55,846 nt of DNA, from positions 1 to 55,846 of IMG/VR virus record IMGVR_UViG_3300042471_001765; one strand, written 5' to 3'. This DNA is from a virus. Within the stretch, counting starts at the first letter, position 1. Each line of letters begins with the position of its first letter. Under the pieces are notes generated by a model that ran no database searches, was not told the DNA's origin, and saw nothing but the letters and a program-made list of their open reading frames with translations. The translations under genes and the position numbers were made by a program. Below, one piece after another: positions 1-7,740 of the stretch.

Positions 1-453
1 GACAATACGTGGTTGCAGACTTTCTACAGTACCTAGCAGCAAATCCAGGAACTCCCTAGGGATATTGTTAGCCTGGCGGAGTTTCATCATGCGGATTTGG
101 TCTTTTTCACCCCACACATGAGAAATACCGATTTTACCAAACTCGGATCCTTCTAACTTGATGATCCGTCCAGCGCGAGTTTGGGGTATGGCTTGTCCGG
201 TGGCAATTACTGAAGCGATCGCCATGTTGCGCTCGATCAGGTACTGCAATACATCAAAATCGTCGGACATTCTCATGGGTCCGTATTCATCAGGAATAAC
301 GTACTGACCCAACACTTTAGGATCGGGTGTTTTTCCCTCACGTTTTAGGCGGGCTTCCTTGTCTGGATCAAGGAGGAATGCAGAGGTATTATCAAGGATA
401 GTGGTAACCTTACCCCTGATCTGGGGAGAATTAAGCAGCAGTGCAATAGACAT
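1..453 (-). CDS. Probable major capsid protein, N-terminal part (cut by window edge)
   Basis: The frame opens with ATG at 453 and stays open to base 1, giving 151 residues that begin MSIALLLNSPQIRGK. The text is that of a soluble, well-mixed globular protein with no signal peptide or membrane segment. It is the last visible gene of the minus-strand head cluster, downstream of protease and scaffold-like genes, which is where the capsid gene sits in phages with a DUF935 portal and Mu F-like protein. The capsid call is therefore mainly positional; I do not recognise a decisive motif. A 22-bp gap separates it from the gene upstream, and the Shine-Dalgarno is weak (GAAG close to the ATG). Another head protein is the main alternative. 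Confidence 0.5.
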   Translation of the reverse strand, partial: MSIALLLNSPQIRGKVTTILDNTSAFLLDPDKEARLKREGKTPDPKVLGQYVIPDEYGPMRMSDDFDVLQYLIERNMAIASVIATGQAIPQTRAGRIIKLEGSEFGKIGISHVWGEKDQIRMMKLRQANNIPREFLDLLLGTVESLQPRIV

Positions 454-475
454 ATCTTCAGATGTTGAGGGTTAA

Positions 476-1399
476 TTAATAAACGGGCATCCAACTAAGA
501 CGGGTGAGGGACTTAGTAATATGTCCATCGATGTAGGGTAGTGCATAGATGTTAATAGTCCCCATGGTCACTACCGATAAATCGGTTGGTCTGTCTTGCA
601 GATCGTTATCTGTCAGGTAATATTCCTCAGTGACAACCCCAAGGGGAATATCGGTAATCGTGCCGACCTTAGTACCGATCGCATGATTGCCATTGTCGGT
701 GGCTGGGGTAATGGTTAAAGCCCCGATAGCTGAAGTCACAGCCACCGCAGCCGTACCAGTAGTAGCCCCGGAGCCTTGAACCACACTGCTAGAAATTACA
801 AACACTTCTCTAGCAAAGCGATGAGTAAAAGTAATCACACCACCAACCACAGAAGCATCAATATCTGCCCAGGAGGAAGTCTGTGATTTTTGGCTGTTGA
901 AAATATTTACAAGAGCGATCGCAGTGTCCGCTGCAACTGTAGTAGTAGCAGTGTGGCTAAAGCTAACACCATCGATAGTCAGGTTGAAAATATTACCAAT
1001 AGCAGGGGAAGCAACGGTAACTGTGGTACTTTGGCGATCGCCTACCAGTGAAATAGCCGTAATCGTACCAAAAGCCGCAGCACTGGCAGAAGCGATCGCG
1101 GTATTTTCTTCATTAGCAGTAGCGCTAGGGGAGCCAATGACTTTAAGAACATCCCCTACCTTGTGCGTCCAAGGGTTATCAACAATGACAGTTGTACTAT
1201 TGCTGGTGTAAGGACTAAGGATTTTAGAGCGAGAAACGGGACGATTATTATTGCCTAAAAAAACACCTGGTAAAATCCTACGGTGTCCCCCAATTTTAGG
1301 GATATCCAGAGGGTTAACATATCGTCCGTAGAGCCTTTCGGTAACGGTATCCCCATAAAGAATGGGGCGTTCCATCTTGTAAGCATATCTAGTCAGCAT
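476..1399 (-). CDS. Phage structural protein, probable head decoration or fibre-like protein
   Basis: 307 residues. The N-terminal ~90 residues are basic and polar; residues ~95-240 are rich in Ala, Thr, Val and Ser and read like repeated beta-strand segments (ITAISLVGD, TVTVASPAIG, LTITPATDNG). That composition is typical of capsid decoration, head-fibre or adhesin proteins. The gene begins 8 bp after the stop of the acidic scaffold-like gene and has a good Shine-Dalgarno (AAGGTGG) in front of the ATG at 1399. It lies directly before the probable capsid gene, which suits a virion surface protein. No catalytic motif was seen. Exact family not recognised. Confidence 0.55.
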   Translation of the reverse strand: MLTRYAYKMERPILYGDTVTERLYGRYVNPLDIPKIGGHRRILPGVFLGNNNRPVSRSKILSPYTSNSTTVIVDNPWTHKVGDVLKVIGSPSATANEENTAIASASAAAFGTITAISLVGDRQSTTVTVASPAIGNIFNLTIDGVSFSHTATTTVAADTAIALVNIFNSQKSQTSSWADIDASVVGGVITFTHRFAREVFVISSSVVQGSGATTGTAAVAVTSAIGALTITPATDNGNHAIGTKVGTITDIPLGVVTEEYYLTDNDLQDRPTDLSVVTMGTINIYALPYIDGHITKSLTRLSWMPVY

Positions 1400-1407
1400 A
1401 AGCCACC

Positions 1408-2412
1408 TTATTGATAGGAGTGTCGAGAACGGTAATCATCTAAAAAGCTTTGGGCTTCTCGGTATTCTGCTTCTGCCAAAGCCATCGGCTCATCAGATTC
1501 TTGAGAGAAAAAAGCAGAATAATTAGAGGGTCCGCATTGCATTTTCCAATTCAAGCAAAACTCCACATTATCCAAATAGTTGTGAGGGTTAATGCCTTGG
1601 TCAAAGCAGAATTGAGAGAATGCAGCTACAGAATCTTGATCCTTGCTGAATTGAGCCGATCTCAGTAAAGAATTACGTTCTGCCGGAGTTAAGATCATCC
1701 TGCCTTGCAGATCGTCCGCAATACCTTCTAATTGTCTCAATCGTGCGCTCACCTCGCGCTCTACTTGGATAGTGCGGATGGTATCAAGCTCATCGGTGAT
1801 ATCTTCAACGTCTTCACGGGAATACTCACTCATGGATTTACGAGCCATACCGCCCATGTCCGCGGTATCGTCCATGTCCTCGATATCGTCCATGTCGTCC
1901 ATTTCGTCCATGTCGTCCATTTCGGACATAGCCGACTCGTAAGCATCCATACCTAAATCACAAAATTCCTCATAAGCTTCAGGATCATCTGCTAAATACT
2001 GATCAGCGATCGCTCTGCAAACATCAGGGGAGGGGGCGGCTCTACCCATTAAGTATGCCTGGATTTCTTCAGGAGGAACACCAGTCATTTCCGAGATATC
2101 TTCGATGCCATCCTCTGGATCTTCATAGCTAGCTTCCAGCACCTCTGCTAAAGCCTCACCAAAGTCAGCACCAGCCGCATTGACATCTTCAAACTCTACA
2201 TCAATTTCCAGATCAAAAATATCTAAAGCCGCTTGAGCGTTGTCTTCAATAGCCTGAACGATGGTTGCGTCAACATCATCGGAATCAGCTTCACCACTAT
2301 CTTCCATTTCCAATGCTTGACGGACTACAGCGATAAATGCAAGATAATTAACATTCAGCGCCTGTATTTCCTCATAGTCGCTCATTTGAGCCAGGGCTTC
2401 TAGCATTTCCAT
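1408..2412 (-). CDS. Very acidic head protein, candidate scaffold
   Basis: 334 residues, extremely rich in Asp and Glu. Around residues 160-190 is a Met-Asp-Asp/Glu run built from a short DNA repeat (about 1866-1925). The C-terminal half is predicted helical (EREVSARLRQLEG, AERNSLLRSA). A segment near residue 105, beginning MTGVPPEEIQAYL, looks like a helix-turn-helix. Its start overlaps the stop of the previous gene in a TAATG junction, implying translational coupling. Acidic, helical proteins between the prohead protease and the capsid gene are often scaffolds or internal chaperones, so that role is inferred from position and composition, not from a recognised domain. Confidence 0.5.
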   Translation of the reverse strand: MEMLEALAQMSDYEEIQALNVNYLAFIAVVRQALEMEDSGEADSDDVDATIVQAIEDNAQAALDIFDLEIDVEFEDVNAAGADFGEALAEVLEASYEDPEDGIEDISEMTGVPPEEIQAYLMGRAAPSPDVCRAIADQYLADDPEAYEEFCDLGMDAYESAMSEMDDMDEMDDMDDIEDMDDTADMGGMARKSMSEYSREDVEDITDELDTIRTIQVEREVSARLRQLEGIADDLQGRMILTPAERNSLLRSAQFSKDQDSVAAFSQFCFDQGINPHNYLDNVEFCLNWKMQCGPSNYSAFFSQESDEPMALAEAEYREAQSFLDDYRSRHSYQ

Positions 2413-2852
2413 TAGTTGTATCTCCGGGAAAAATAAACAGTACGAATTTGGCGGGAGTAGTTTTCTTCTCTTCTACTTCTACCACCTCTACCTAGCAGAT
2501 AAGCACCTGCTGCACCCGCAGCAGCAAGTCCACCTGCTATAGCAGCAGTTTTACCAGGGTTGCGGGCAATTGCTCTTATTCCTTTTTTCACAACAGCAAG
2601 TCCGCCGCGCTTAGTCCGCCGCAAGAAGGTATCGCCAGCTTTGCCAAGTTTTTTTAAGGGATCTCCTTTTCTCAGATTTAGGTCTACATTAGGTTTGGGA
2701 CTAATGGCTGTATTAGGCTTAGGCTTAAGCTTAGGTCTGGGTACTCTCAGTCTGGGTTTATTGGGATTAATGGGACCAACAATATCTCTAAATGGCATTT
2801 TTGCAAACTGCGCCATTTCCACATCTGCCATAGTGAATAAAATACTTGCCAT
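2412..2852 (-). CDS. Basic, proline-rich head-region protein with a hydrophobic Gly/Ala segment
   Basis: 146 residues. Residues ~28-58 are Pro/Lys/Arg rich (PKLKPKPN and similar), residues ~100-125 form a small-residue hydrophobic stretch (AAIAGGLAAAGAAGAY), and the C-terminus is basic. It is joined to both neighbours by one-base TAATG overlaps, so it belongs to the head operon and is probably made in fixed proportion to them. It may be an internal virion protein that touches DNA or membrane, but no family is recognised. Several proteins of this cluster share an arginine/aromatic C-terminal tail (here VYFSRRYN; the Mu F-like protein has SKHMRSLKFSRRKRK), perhaps a shared sorting or processing signal. 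Confidence 0.55.
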   Translation of the reverse strand: MASILFTMADVEMAQFAKMPFRDIVGPINPNKPRLRVPRPKLKPKPNTAISPKPNVDLNLRKGDPLKKLGKAGDTFLRRTKRGGLAVVKKGIRAIARNPGKTAAIAGGLAAAGAAGAYLLGRGGRSRREENYSRQIRTVYFSRRYN

Positions 2853-3742
2853 TATCTACGTCTCCTTTTTTTTAATGGTTGTGCGAATTCAGCGCGATCG
2901 CTGGTGTCGCTTTCGGCATACTCTTGATAGGGTTGGGGTATGTCTTCATAAGCCCCGATGTTGTCAGGCTTGACTTGCGGGGTCTGTTCCACTTCATCCT
3001 CATCAAGATCAAATACTTCCAATAAATCATCATAAAATCCCTGAATAGCATTAAGCTTTAATGCTTTTGGATCAACTCCAATTAATTCATTAGGATCTGT
3101 GGATTCAATGTCGGAAATGACCTGGAATAAAGTATCGATGTTGTCCTTGACCTTGCTCCTTTTTTCACCCATCAAAGCCTTGCGCTCTTTCACCTCAGCA
3201 TAGCTAAGGGCAAAGTAGGCATGGCGAGAAGCAGTAAACAAAGCAGGACCCTTGATGGCAGGGAAAGCCACAGCGGAAACCTCCACCACCCTTTCCTCTT
3301 CTAAATCAATACCGGGGGATAGTAATTTAATCACACCCTTCTTGACTTGATCTACATAATTGTTGATGTAGACCTTGGCAAACATCCCAAATTTACCAAT
3401 TAAATCCTTCATCTTTGGATTTGGTAAATCTCGTTCTTGGATTACCCGACCCTCAGCGCGGGAATGAAGCCAGCCAAGCTTATTAATAGATCCTGTGGGA
3501 CTAACTAAAGCCTTACCATGATCCAGCATTAAAGGTATTTCTATTCCAGAATCAAAAGCAGCATTAGTATTATCTATCTGCGCTTGTATCCTTTCCGCCG
3601 GGAACTCATGGGTACGTCCTTTGTTGTCTTTTTGTGTCCCTTCTACCAAAAGCAGCGCGTTTTTGATCAGGAAATCATTATTGTCCTGACTGCCAAAAGC
3701 CACTAAACCCGCTGGGGAATCACCTAAATAAGTTGCACTCAT
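2852..3742 (-). CDS. Prohead protease / scaffold-like protein (Mu gpI type)
   Basis: 296 residues. The first ~190 residues resemble phage prohead protease-scaffold fusions: an opening LIKNALLLVEGTQ, then IPLMLDHGKALVSPTGSI with a conserved-looking His, and later LLSPGIDLEEERVVEVSAVA followed by FPAIKGPALFTAS, the style in which such proteases continue after the catalytic Ser region. The last ~100 residues are acidic and helical, ending in a KKRRRR tail, suggesting a scaffold-like or DNA-touching end. It would process head proteins inside the prohead. The start at 3742 has a weak Shine-Dalgarno. It begins the leftward head operon after an interrupting plus-strand regulator gene. Family call moderately sure, catalytic residues not proven. 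Confidence 0.65.
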   Translation of the reverse strand: MSATYLGDSPAGLVAFGSQDNNDFLIKNALLLVEGTQKDNKGRTHEFPAERIQAQIDNTNAAFDSGIEIPLMLDHGKALVSPTGSINKLGWLHSRAEGRVIQERDLPNPKMKDLIGKFGMFAKVYINNYVDQVKKGVIKLLSPGIDLEEERVVEVSAVAFPAIKGPALFTASRHAYFALSYAEVKERKALMGEKRSKVKDNIDTLFQVISDIESTDPNELIGVDPKALKLNAIQGFYDDLLEVFDLDEDEVEQTPQVKPDNIGAYEDIPQPYQEYAESDTSDRAEFAQPLKKRRRR

Positions 3743-3816
3743 TTCATAAAGATACTTTTTTTGGCTGAACTTTATTAATATGAGTATGATAAATTTATGA
3801 GCAATTTTCTATAAAT

Positions 3817-3831
3817 GTGATTACTAATCAC
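3817..3831. promoter_or_regulatory. 15-bp palindrome, candidate operator
   Basis: GTGATTA-C-TAATCAC is a perfect inverted repeat with 7-bp arms. It lies between the divergent prohead protease gene (start 3742, minus) and the small HTH gene (start 3856, plus), 25 bp before the latter. This is the expected place for autoregulation by the HTH protein and possibly for control of the head operon. Binding is inferred. Confidence 0.5.
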
Positions 3832-3855
3832 CCTTGAATTAATCAGGCAATAAAT

Positions 3856-4056
3856 ATGGTAAGATTAAAGATTTGCCAAATACTAAAAGAAGCGAGAATC
3901 GATGCAGGATTAACTCAAAGACAAGTGAGTAAATTACTGCATTACGATCGCTCAACCTTAGCCCACAAAGAAAGTGGCAAAATTCCATTTTATGCCTGGG
4001 AATTATTACAATTATGTAAACTGTACCAAATATCCCCAAAAGATTTTAATTTTTAG
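3856..4056 (+). CDS. Small XRE-family helix-turn-helix regulator
   Basis: 66 residues that form almost only a Cro/CI-type helix-turn-helix domain: ILKEARIDAGLTQRQVSKLL followed by the recognition helix region DRSTLAHKESGKIPF. It probably binds a short palindrome; the perfect GTGATTA-C-TAATCAC palindrome just upstream is the obvious candidate. The gene sits on the strand opposite to the head genes, between the Mu F-like gene and the protease gene, and its last 11 bases overlap the 3' end of the Mu F-like gene. Placement in a structural operon suggests a moron-like insertion with its own regulation. No ligand or oligomerisation domain is present. Confidence 0.75.
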   Translation: MVRLKICQILKEARIDAGLTQRQVSKLLHYDRSTLAHKESGKIPFYAWELLQLCKLYQISPKDFNF

Positions 4057-5815
4057 AATTCCTGAAAATTACCCGTTTTCTTTTACGTCGGGAAAACTTA
4101 AGACTCCTCATGTGCTTACTAAAATTTGGTTCCTCACCTGGTAGCCTAGGTAGTCCGGTTAGTGGATCGATATCAAGATCAGGGGGAGTATTAGATGGCT
4201 GAATCGTTGGCTGTGCTTGAGATGTGGGGGATGATTGATTAATAATTGTTAATCGCTGGCGGATATTCTCAATGGTTTTATTCCCTATCCCCTTTCCTTT
4301 CAATCGCTGGCGCATATCTTCAATATTTTTAAATGGTGCTTTCTGCAATTCCTGGAATACTGTATTAGCTTGCGATCGCGTCAGTCCTAAATTACTAGCC
4401 CACAGCTGTACAGGGGACTTAATATCATTTAGCATTGTAATAGGATCAAAGCCTTCAGACAACTGGATGAATCTTTTTAAAGTTTTTCCGCCTATTTGGG
4501 GAATTTTTCTCAGATCATCAATACTATCAATGCGATTAGTCCTTCTGTACCTGAGAATTTCACTAACTTGCCGGACATTGAGTAATCTACCCGGCAGTAA
4601 TGCTTGTATTTCTTCCCTAGTAGCAGTATTCAAGTCCACTCCATTTATTAAAAATCTAGTATCAGTTTCTTCTGTGGACTCCTCTAGGGTTTCTTCTGTA
4701 TTTTCTTCTGTACTTTCTTTTGTACTTTCTTTTGTACTTTCTTTTGTTGGCTCTAGTTGCTGTGTTTTACTTTCTACTGCGTTCTTGATTTCCTGTACGG
4801 CTCTTTCCAAAGTCAAACCAACAACCACATCCTTACCAGTCTCGATCGCTTTAGAACCTGCTTTTTTAGCCGCAGCACCTAAGAGTACAGCAGCCAAAAC
4901 AGCAGCCCCAGCCCAAAGCACCGGGCGGGGGATTAATTCTCTATTCTCAATTTTTCTATCAGGTTCATCAAGCCGTGGATCGTCTTTTAGTACAGGGCTT
5001 AAAACACATCTGCAATTGGGATGCAGTGGTGGAGTGATTTGTGCGATCGCGCGCCAATCATCCAGAGGAATAATCAACCCGTGACGGGATGCGCAGATAG
5101 GACAGCGACGCTCATCAATAATCGTGTAAAAAGTCACGGCTTTAACCAAACCAGATTGGCGGTAGGTTTCCAGCCTACCAGCGTTATAGGCAAAAGTTAA
5201 CTCGGTTCTTGCAATGGTTTCAGCTCGCCTTTTGAATCTGCCAGATTTAGATCCCAGAGTTTCCTCAATGCGATCTATTAGCTCACTCCTAGAAATAGGT
5301 TGCCCGGATCTACCCTGGGGAGTTACCGCCGCCAATAAATCTTGTTGGATGCGGGCATATTCAGAGTTACTAACATCACCAGCCAACTGGTTAATTCTAG
5401 CCCTAATAGCTCTTTCCGCCGGAACATTACGGATAGATTGAATCCGCACACCTGGTTTGTTTCTATCATCCCTTTCATTAAAATAAATTAAATTAAGATC
5501 ATTACTAAAAGTAGCCCGCTTAGGAGCCTGCTTTTTAATCTCTGTATTGCCGTGATTAGCTCCTAAATTCCAGCCAGCGAGCCACACAGCATACAGCGAT
5601 CGCTCTAATTGAATCCTGAGAAATTCCCGCACCTTCTCCGGATCTTGTTTCAACTTTTTTACAGCTTCCAAAGGGATTTTAGATATTACACCAGCCCCCT
5701 TGTTTTCTGCATTTTCCAAAGCCTCTAAAACTTTCTTTTCCCCTAGAATCAGCTTATCATTAGGGAAATACTCACCACCAACCCTGGTAAATTTAGAGAA
5801 TACAGAATCAAACAT
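4046..5815 (-). CDS. Mu F-like minor head protein fused to two helix-hairpin-helix domains
   Basis: 589 residues. Residues ~1-275 are the phage minor head / head morphogenesis domain, with the cysteine-histidine signature CPIC...HPNCRC (C238, C241, H265, C268, C270). Residues ~299-316 are a hydrophobic Ala/Leu segment, followed by a Thr/Glu/Ser-rich repeat around 358-385 (units of ESTK). Residues ~390-523 carry two ComEA-like helix-hairpin-helix units: NGVDLNTATREEIQALLPG with IPQIGGKTLKRF, then LKGKGIGNKTIENIRQRL, which suggest non-specific DNA binding. Mu F proteins sit near the portal in the prohead, so this fusion may hold or guide DNA at the vertex. The ATG is only 2 bp from the divergent portal ATG. 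Confidence 0.85.
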   Translation of the reverse strand: MFDSVFSKFTRVGGEYFPNDKLILGEKKVLEALENAENKGAGVISKIPLEAVKKLKQDPEKVREFLRIQLERSLYAVWLAGWNLGANHGNTEIKKQAPKRATFSNDLNLIYFNERDDRNKPGVRIQSIRNVPAERAIRARINQLAGDVSNSEYARIQQDLLAAVTPQGRSGQPISRSELIDRIEETLGSKSGRFKRRAETIARTELTFAYNAGRLETYRQSGLVKAVTFYTIIDERRCPICASRHGLIIPLDDWRAIAQITPPLHPNCRCVLSPVLKDDPRLDEPDRKIENRELIPRPVLWAGAAVLAAVLLGAAAKKAGSKAIETGKDVVVGLTLERAVQEIKNAVESKTQQLEPTKESTKESTKESTEENTEETLEESTEETDTRFLINGVDLNTATREEIQALLPGRLLNVRQVSEILRYRRTNRIDSIDDLRKIPQIGGKTLKRFIQLSEGFDPITMLNDIKSPVQLWASNLGLTRSQANTVFQELQKAPFKNIEDMRQRLKGKGIGNKTIENIRQRLTIINQSSPTSQAQPTIQPSNTPPDLDIDPLTGLPRLPGEEPNFSKHMRSLKFSRRKRKRVIFRNSKN

Positions 5816-5817
5816 AT

Positions 5818-7182
5818 ATGGCTATTAATAATTTAATTCCACTATATACCACCAAAATCGCACCAGAATTAAACGAGCTTGATACTAACTACGTGCGAGA
5901 ACTCCCAGACACGGGGGAAACTTACGTACTAGAAGATTTAATCAAGATGATTAAAATCTGTGAAGTGAACAACGCCGCGATCAACATCAAAACTATGCGA
6001 GCGGTAAGCGCACTTGGCTCCTACTACAATGATGACGATCAAGCATTTATACCATCGAGGCGCGGCAAACAAACTATCCAAGAATGGGTACGGGGCAACT
6101 TCCAGAGCATGAAAGGAAGCCTAGCGAGTGTAGTCAGGAAAATGATCCGCCAGGCTTACTCTCTGGGTACTTCAGTAGGCGAAATTCAATGGGAATCAAA
6201 AACTAATTCCAATTCATCATACCAAGAATGGAGATTAGCAGCCATTCCCATACTTAATCCACTGCATTACAACTTTGCAGGGATAAAAGGGAGCGTCGAT
6301 CGCATCATTTACAATCCTATATACCACGCTCCCAAAGCCATACCCTACTCTAAGCTACTGCATATATATACACCATCCCTAGAGGAACCGGAAGATCCTA
6401 GGGGTGAACCAGCATCAGCCAGGGCATTACCCTATTACAAAGGTTCCCGCATCTGCTACAAGCAGTGGACGATCGCGGGACAAAGGGAAGCCACCGGACG
6501 CACCGTAGTCAAAGTCCCCAGCGACAAAACCGTAAATATTTATGGCGCAGATGGCAAGCCCATCTTTAAAGATGGAAAGATTCAAGAACAGCCAGCGGCA
6601 GTAGCCACACTAAATGCTTTCCAAAAAGCAGAAAACGGAGCCGTAACCATTACAGATAAAGAAAACGACGTAGTGAATATTCCCGGTAATGCCGGAGAAA
6701 ACTTTTTTAATACTCAATCCACTAATTACGAGAAAAAAATATTTTTAGCCTATGGAGTACCCAGCACAATTTTTGGTGATACTCAATCCTCCATAGGTAG
6801 CGCCGGAATCAATGCCGGGCATAGATTAATCTTGGATACCCAGATAGAAGATTTAGTAAATGACCTACGCGATCAGCTAATTGAAAAGGTGATCCGTCCC
6901 CTGCTGCTAGCAAATTTCGGGAATAGATTTGAGGACAATCTAGGTAGATTTGAATCAGATAAATTCTTGGATCCAACCATGGTATCAATGCGAGTGAGCA
7001 ACTTAACATTGTCCATGGGACAAGGCTTTATAGATGCCAACGATCTGGAAGCCATTAACCGACTAAGGGAAGATTTAGGATTGTCGCCTAAATTAAAAGA
7101 AGAATTTGATCAAGAACAGCTAGCCAAATTGTTGGCGCAGCAAGAATATCAACGTCAACAGCAAGAGATGCAGGAACAATAA
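5818..7182 (+). CDS. Portal protein (DUF935 / Mu gp29-like)
   Basis: 454 residues. Recognisable DUF935 features are the N-terminal LEDLIKMIKICEVNNAAI helix, the central SVGEIQWESK region with a following LNPLHYNF, the LLHIYTP segment, and GENFFNTQSTNYEKKIFLAY followed by GVPSTIFGD. The C-terminus is Gln/Glu-rich and probably coiled. It forms the dodecameric ring through which DNA enters and leaves the head. The gene is alone on the plus strand and starts 2 bp from the ATG of the Mu F-like gene on the other strand, so there is no room for a ribosome binding site outside the neighbouring coding region. A terminator follows the stop. Portal and Mu F genes are normally in the same direction, so an inversion is likely. 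Confidence 0.88.
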   Translation: MAINNLIPLYTTKIAPELNELDTNYVRELPDTGETYVLEDLIKMIKICEVNNAAINIKTMRAVSALGSYYNDDDQAFIPSRRGKQTIQEWVRGNFQSMKGSLASVVRKMIRQAYSLGTSVGEIQWESKTNSNSSYQEWRLAAIPILNPLHYNFAGIKGSVDRIIYNPIYHAPKAIPYSKLLHIYTPSLEEPEDPRGEPASARALPYYKGSRICYKQWTIAGQREATGRTVVKVPSDKTVNIYGADGKPIFKDGKIQEQPAAVATLNAFQKAENGAVTITDKENDVVNIPGNAGENFFNTQSTNYEKKIFLAYGVPSTIFGDTQSSIGSAGINAGHRLILDTQIEDLVNDLRDQLIEKVIRPLLLANFGNRFEDNLGRFESDKFLDPTMVSMRVSNLTLSMGQGFIDANDLEAINRLREDLGLSPKLKEEFDQEQLAKLLAQQEYQRQQQEMQEQ

Positions 7183-7194
7183 CATTACAGCATT

Positions 7195-7226
7195 AAAAAA
7201 CCCTGCTAAGGAGCAAGGTTTTTGTT
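7195..7226. terminator. Bidirectional intrinsic terminator after the portal gene
   Basis: AAAAACC...TGCT pairs with AGCA...GGTTTTT around a 4-base loop, with one internal mismatch, and has A and T runs on the two sides. It ends the portal transcript on the plus strand and could also end the minus-strand gene at 7225-7290. Confidence 0.65.
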
Positions 7227-7290
7227 ATTTATTGCGATATCGCCTGATTAGCTCTTGTACTTTTTCCACTAAAGCTAGTGGAATGTACAT
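7225..7290 (-). CDS. Possible very small protein, or remnant of a longer gene
   Basis: From ATG at 7290 this reads 21 residues, MYIPLALVEKVQELIRRYRN and a final K. The same frame extends upstream without ATG for about 16 more residues (ending GRPATGRGKT), up to a TAG stop, in a style seen in short cyanobacterial DNA-binding-like proteins. It therefore looks like the C-terminal part of a small protein whose start was lost or is non-canonical. It sits after the gene ending at 7335 and before the terminator. No clear ribosome binding site. Confidence 0.35.
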   Translation of the reverse strand: MYIPLALVEKVQELIRRYRNK

Positions 7291-7334
7291 GGTCTTGCCC
7301 CGTCCGGTGGCAGGGCGACCAGTTTTTACAGTTT

Positions 7335-7643
7335 TTATAAAGGGATGCTATCGCCTAAGCGATAGTCTGGTGACGTGGAGTGGATTACTAATGCCACCCC
7401 CAACCGGGGGTTGGCGACTGCGATCGCACCAAATTGATTTTTGTAGTGAGCAATAGCTGCCCCTACAAACGATGTGGGCATACCCGACAATACAGCCAAT
7501 CCGGGACCAGCCGCAATGTCAAAATCTAAACCTGCTAATTCTTGCACTTCATCTACTGAATTCTGAGGGGAAACGGGATCCCCATTCTTGGTGATCGCGA
7601 GCAATGTGTAGCTAGGTTGGGTTGTTGCGGTTACATTAACCAT
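7335..7643 (-). CDS. Conserved-looking hypothetical protein
   Basis: 102 residues, MVNVTATTQPSYTLLAITK at the start, then a small Gly/Ala-rich middle (DIAAGPGLAVLSG) and a beta-like C-terminal part (IAVANPRLGVALVIHS). No membrane segment or catalytic motif is evident and I do not recognise the family. A Shine-Dalgarno GAGGAG lies 12 bases before the ATG, and a good sigma-70 promoter with an overlapping palindrome lies just upstream (7673-7704), so this is an expressed, separately controlled minus-strand gene. It lies between the portal and the endolysin. Confidence 0.6.
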   Translation of the reverse strand: MVNVTATTQPSYTLLAITKNGDPVSPQNSVDEVQELAGLDFDIAAGPGLAVLSGMPTSFVGAAIAHYKNQFGAIAVANPRLGVALVIHSTSPDYRLGDSIPL

Positions 7644-7672
7644 CTAATGCGGCTCCTCTTTGTATCTATGTA

Positions 7673-7704
7673 TTTATCTTAGATAAACTCTAGAAAAATG
7701 TCAA
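7673..7704 (-). promoter_or_regulatory. Promoter with overlapping palindromic operator
   Basis: On the minus strand TTGACA (7704-7699), a 17-bp spacer and TAAGAT (7681-7676) form a sigma-70 promoter that reads toward the gene starting at 7643. The odd palindrome TTTATCT-T-AGATAAA (7673-7687) covers the -10, so a repressor could block it. Confidence 0.65.
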
Positions 7705-7740
7705 GGGGATTTGCAGTATTTTTCTAAGATTAACTAAACT

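Noticed and set aside
4690-4750. Tandem repeat in the Mu F-like gene as possible regulatory repeat
   Set aside because: In-frame units code the ESTK linker, a normal low-complexity hinge.
4272-5084. Long plus-strand open frame (270 residues) antisense to the Mu F-like gene
   Set aside because: It is low-complexity Ser/Phe/Leu text created by the opposite strand of a recognised gene with clear domains; it has no ribosome site or family.
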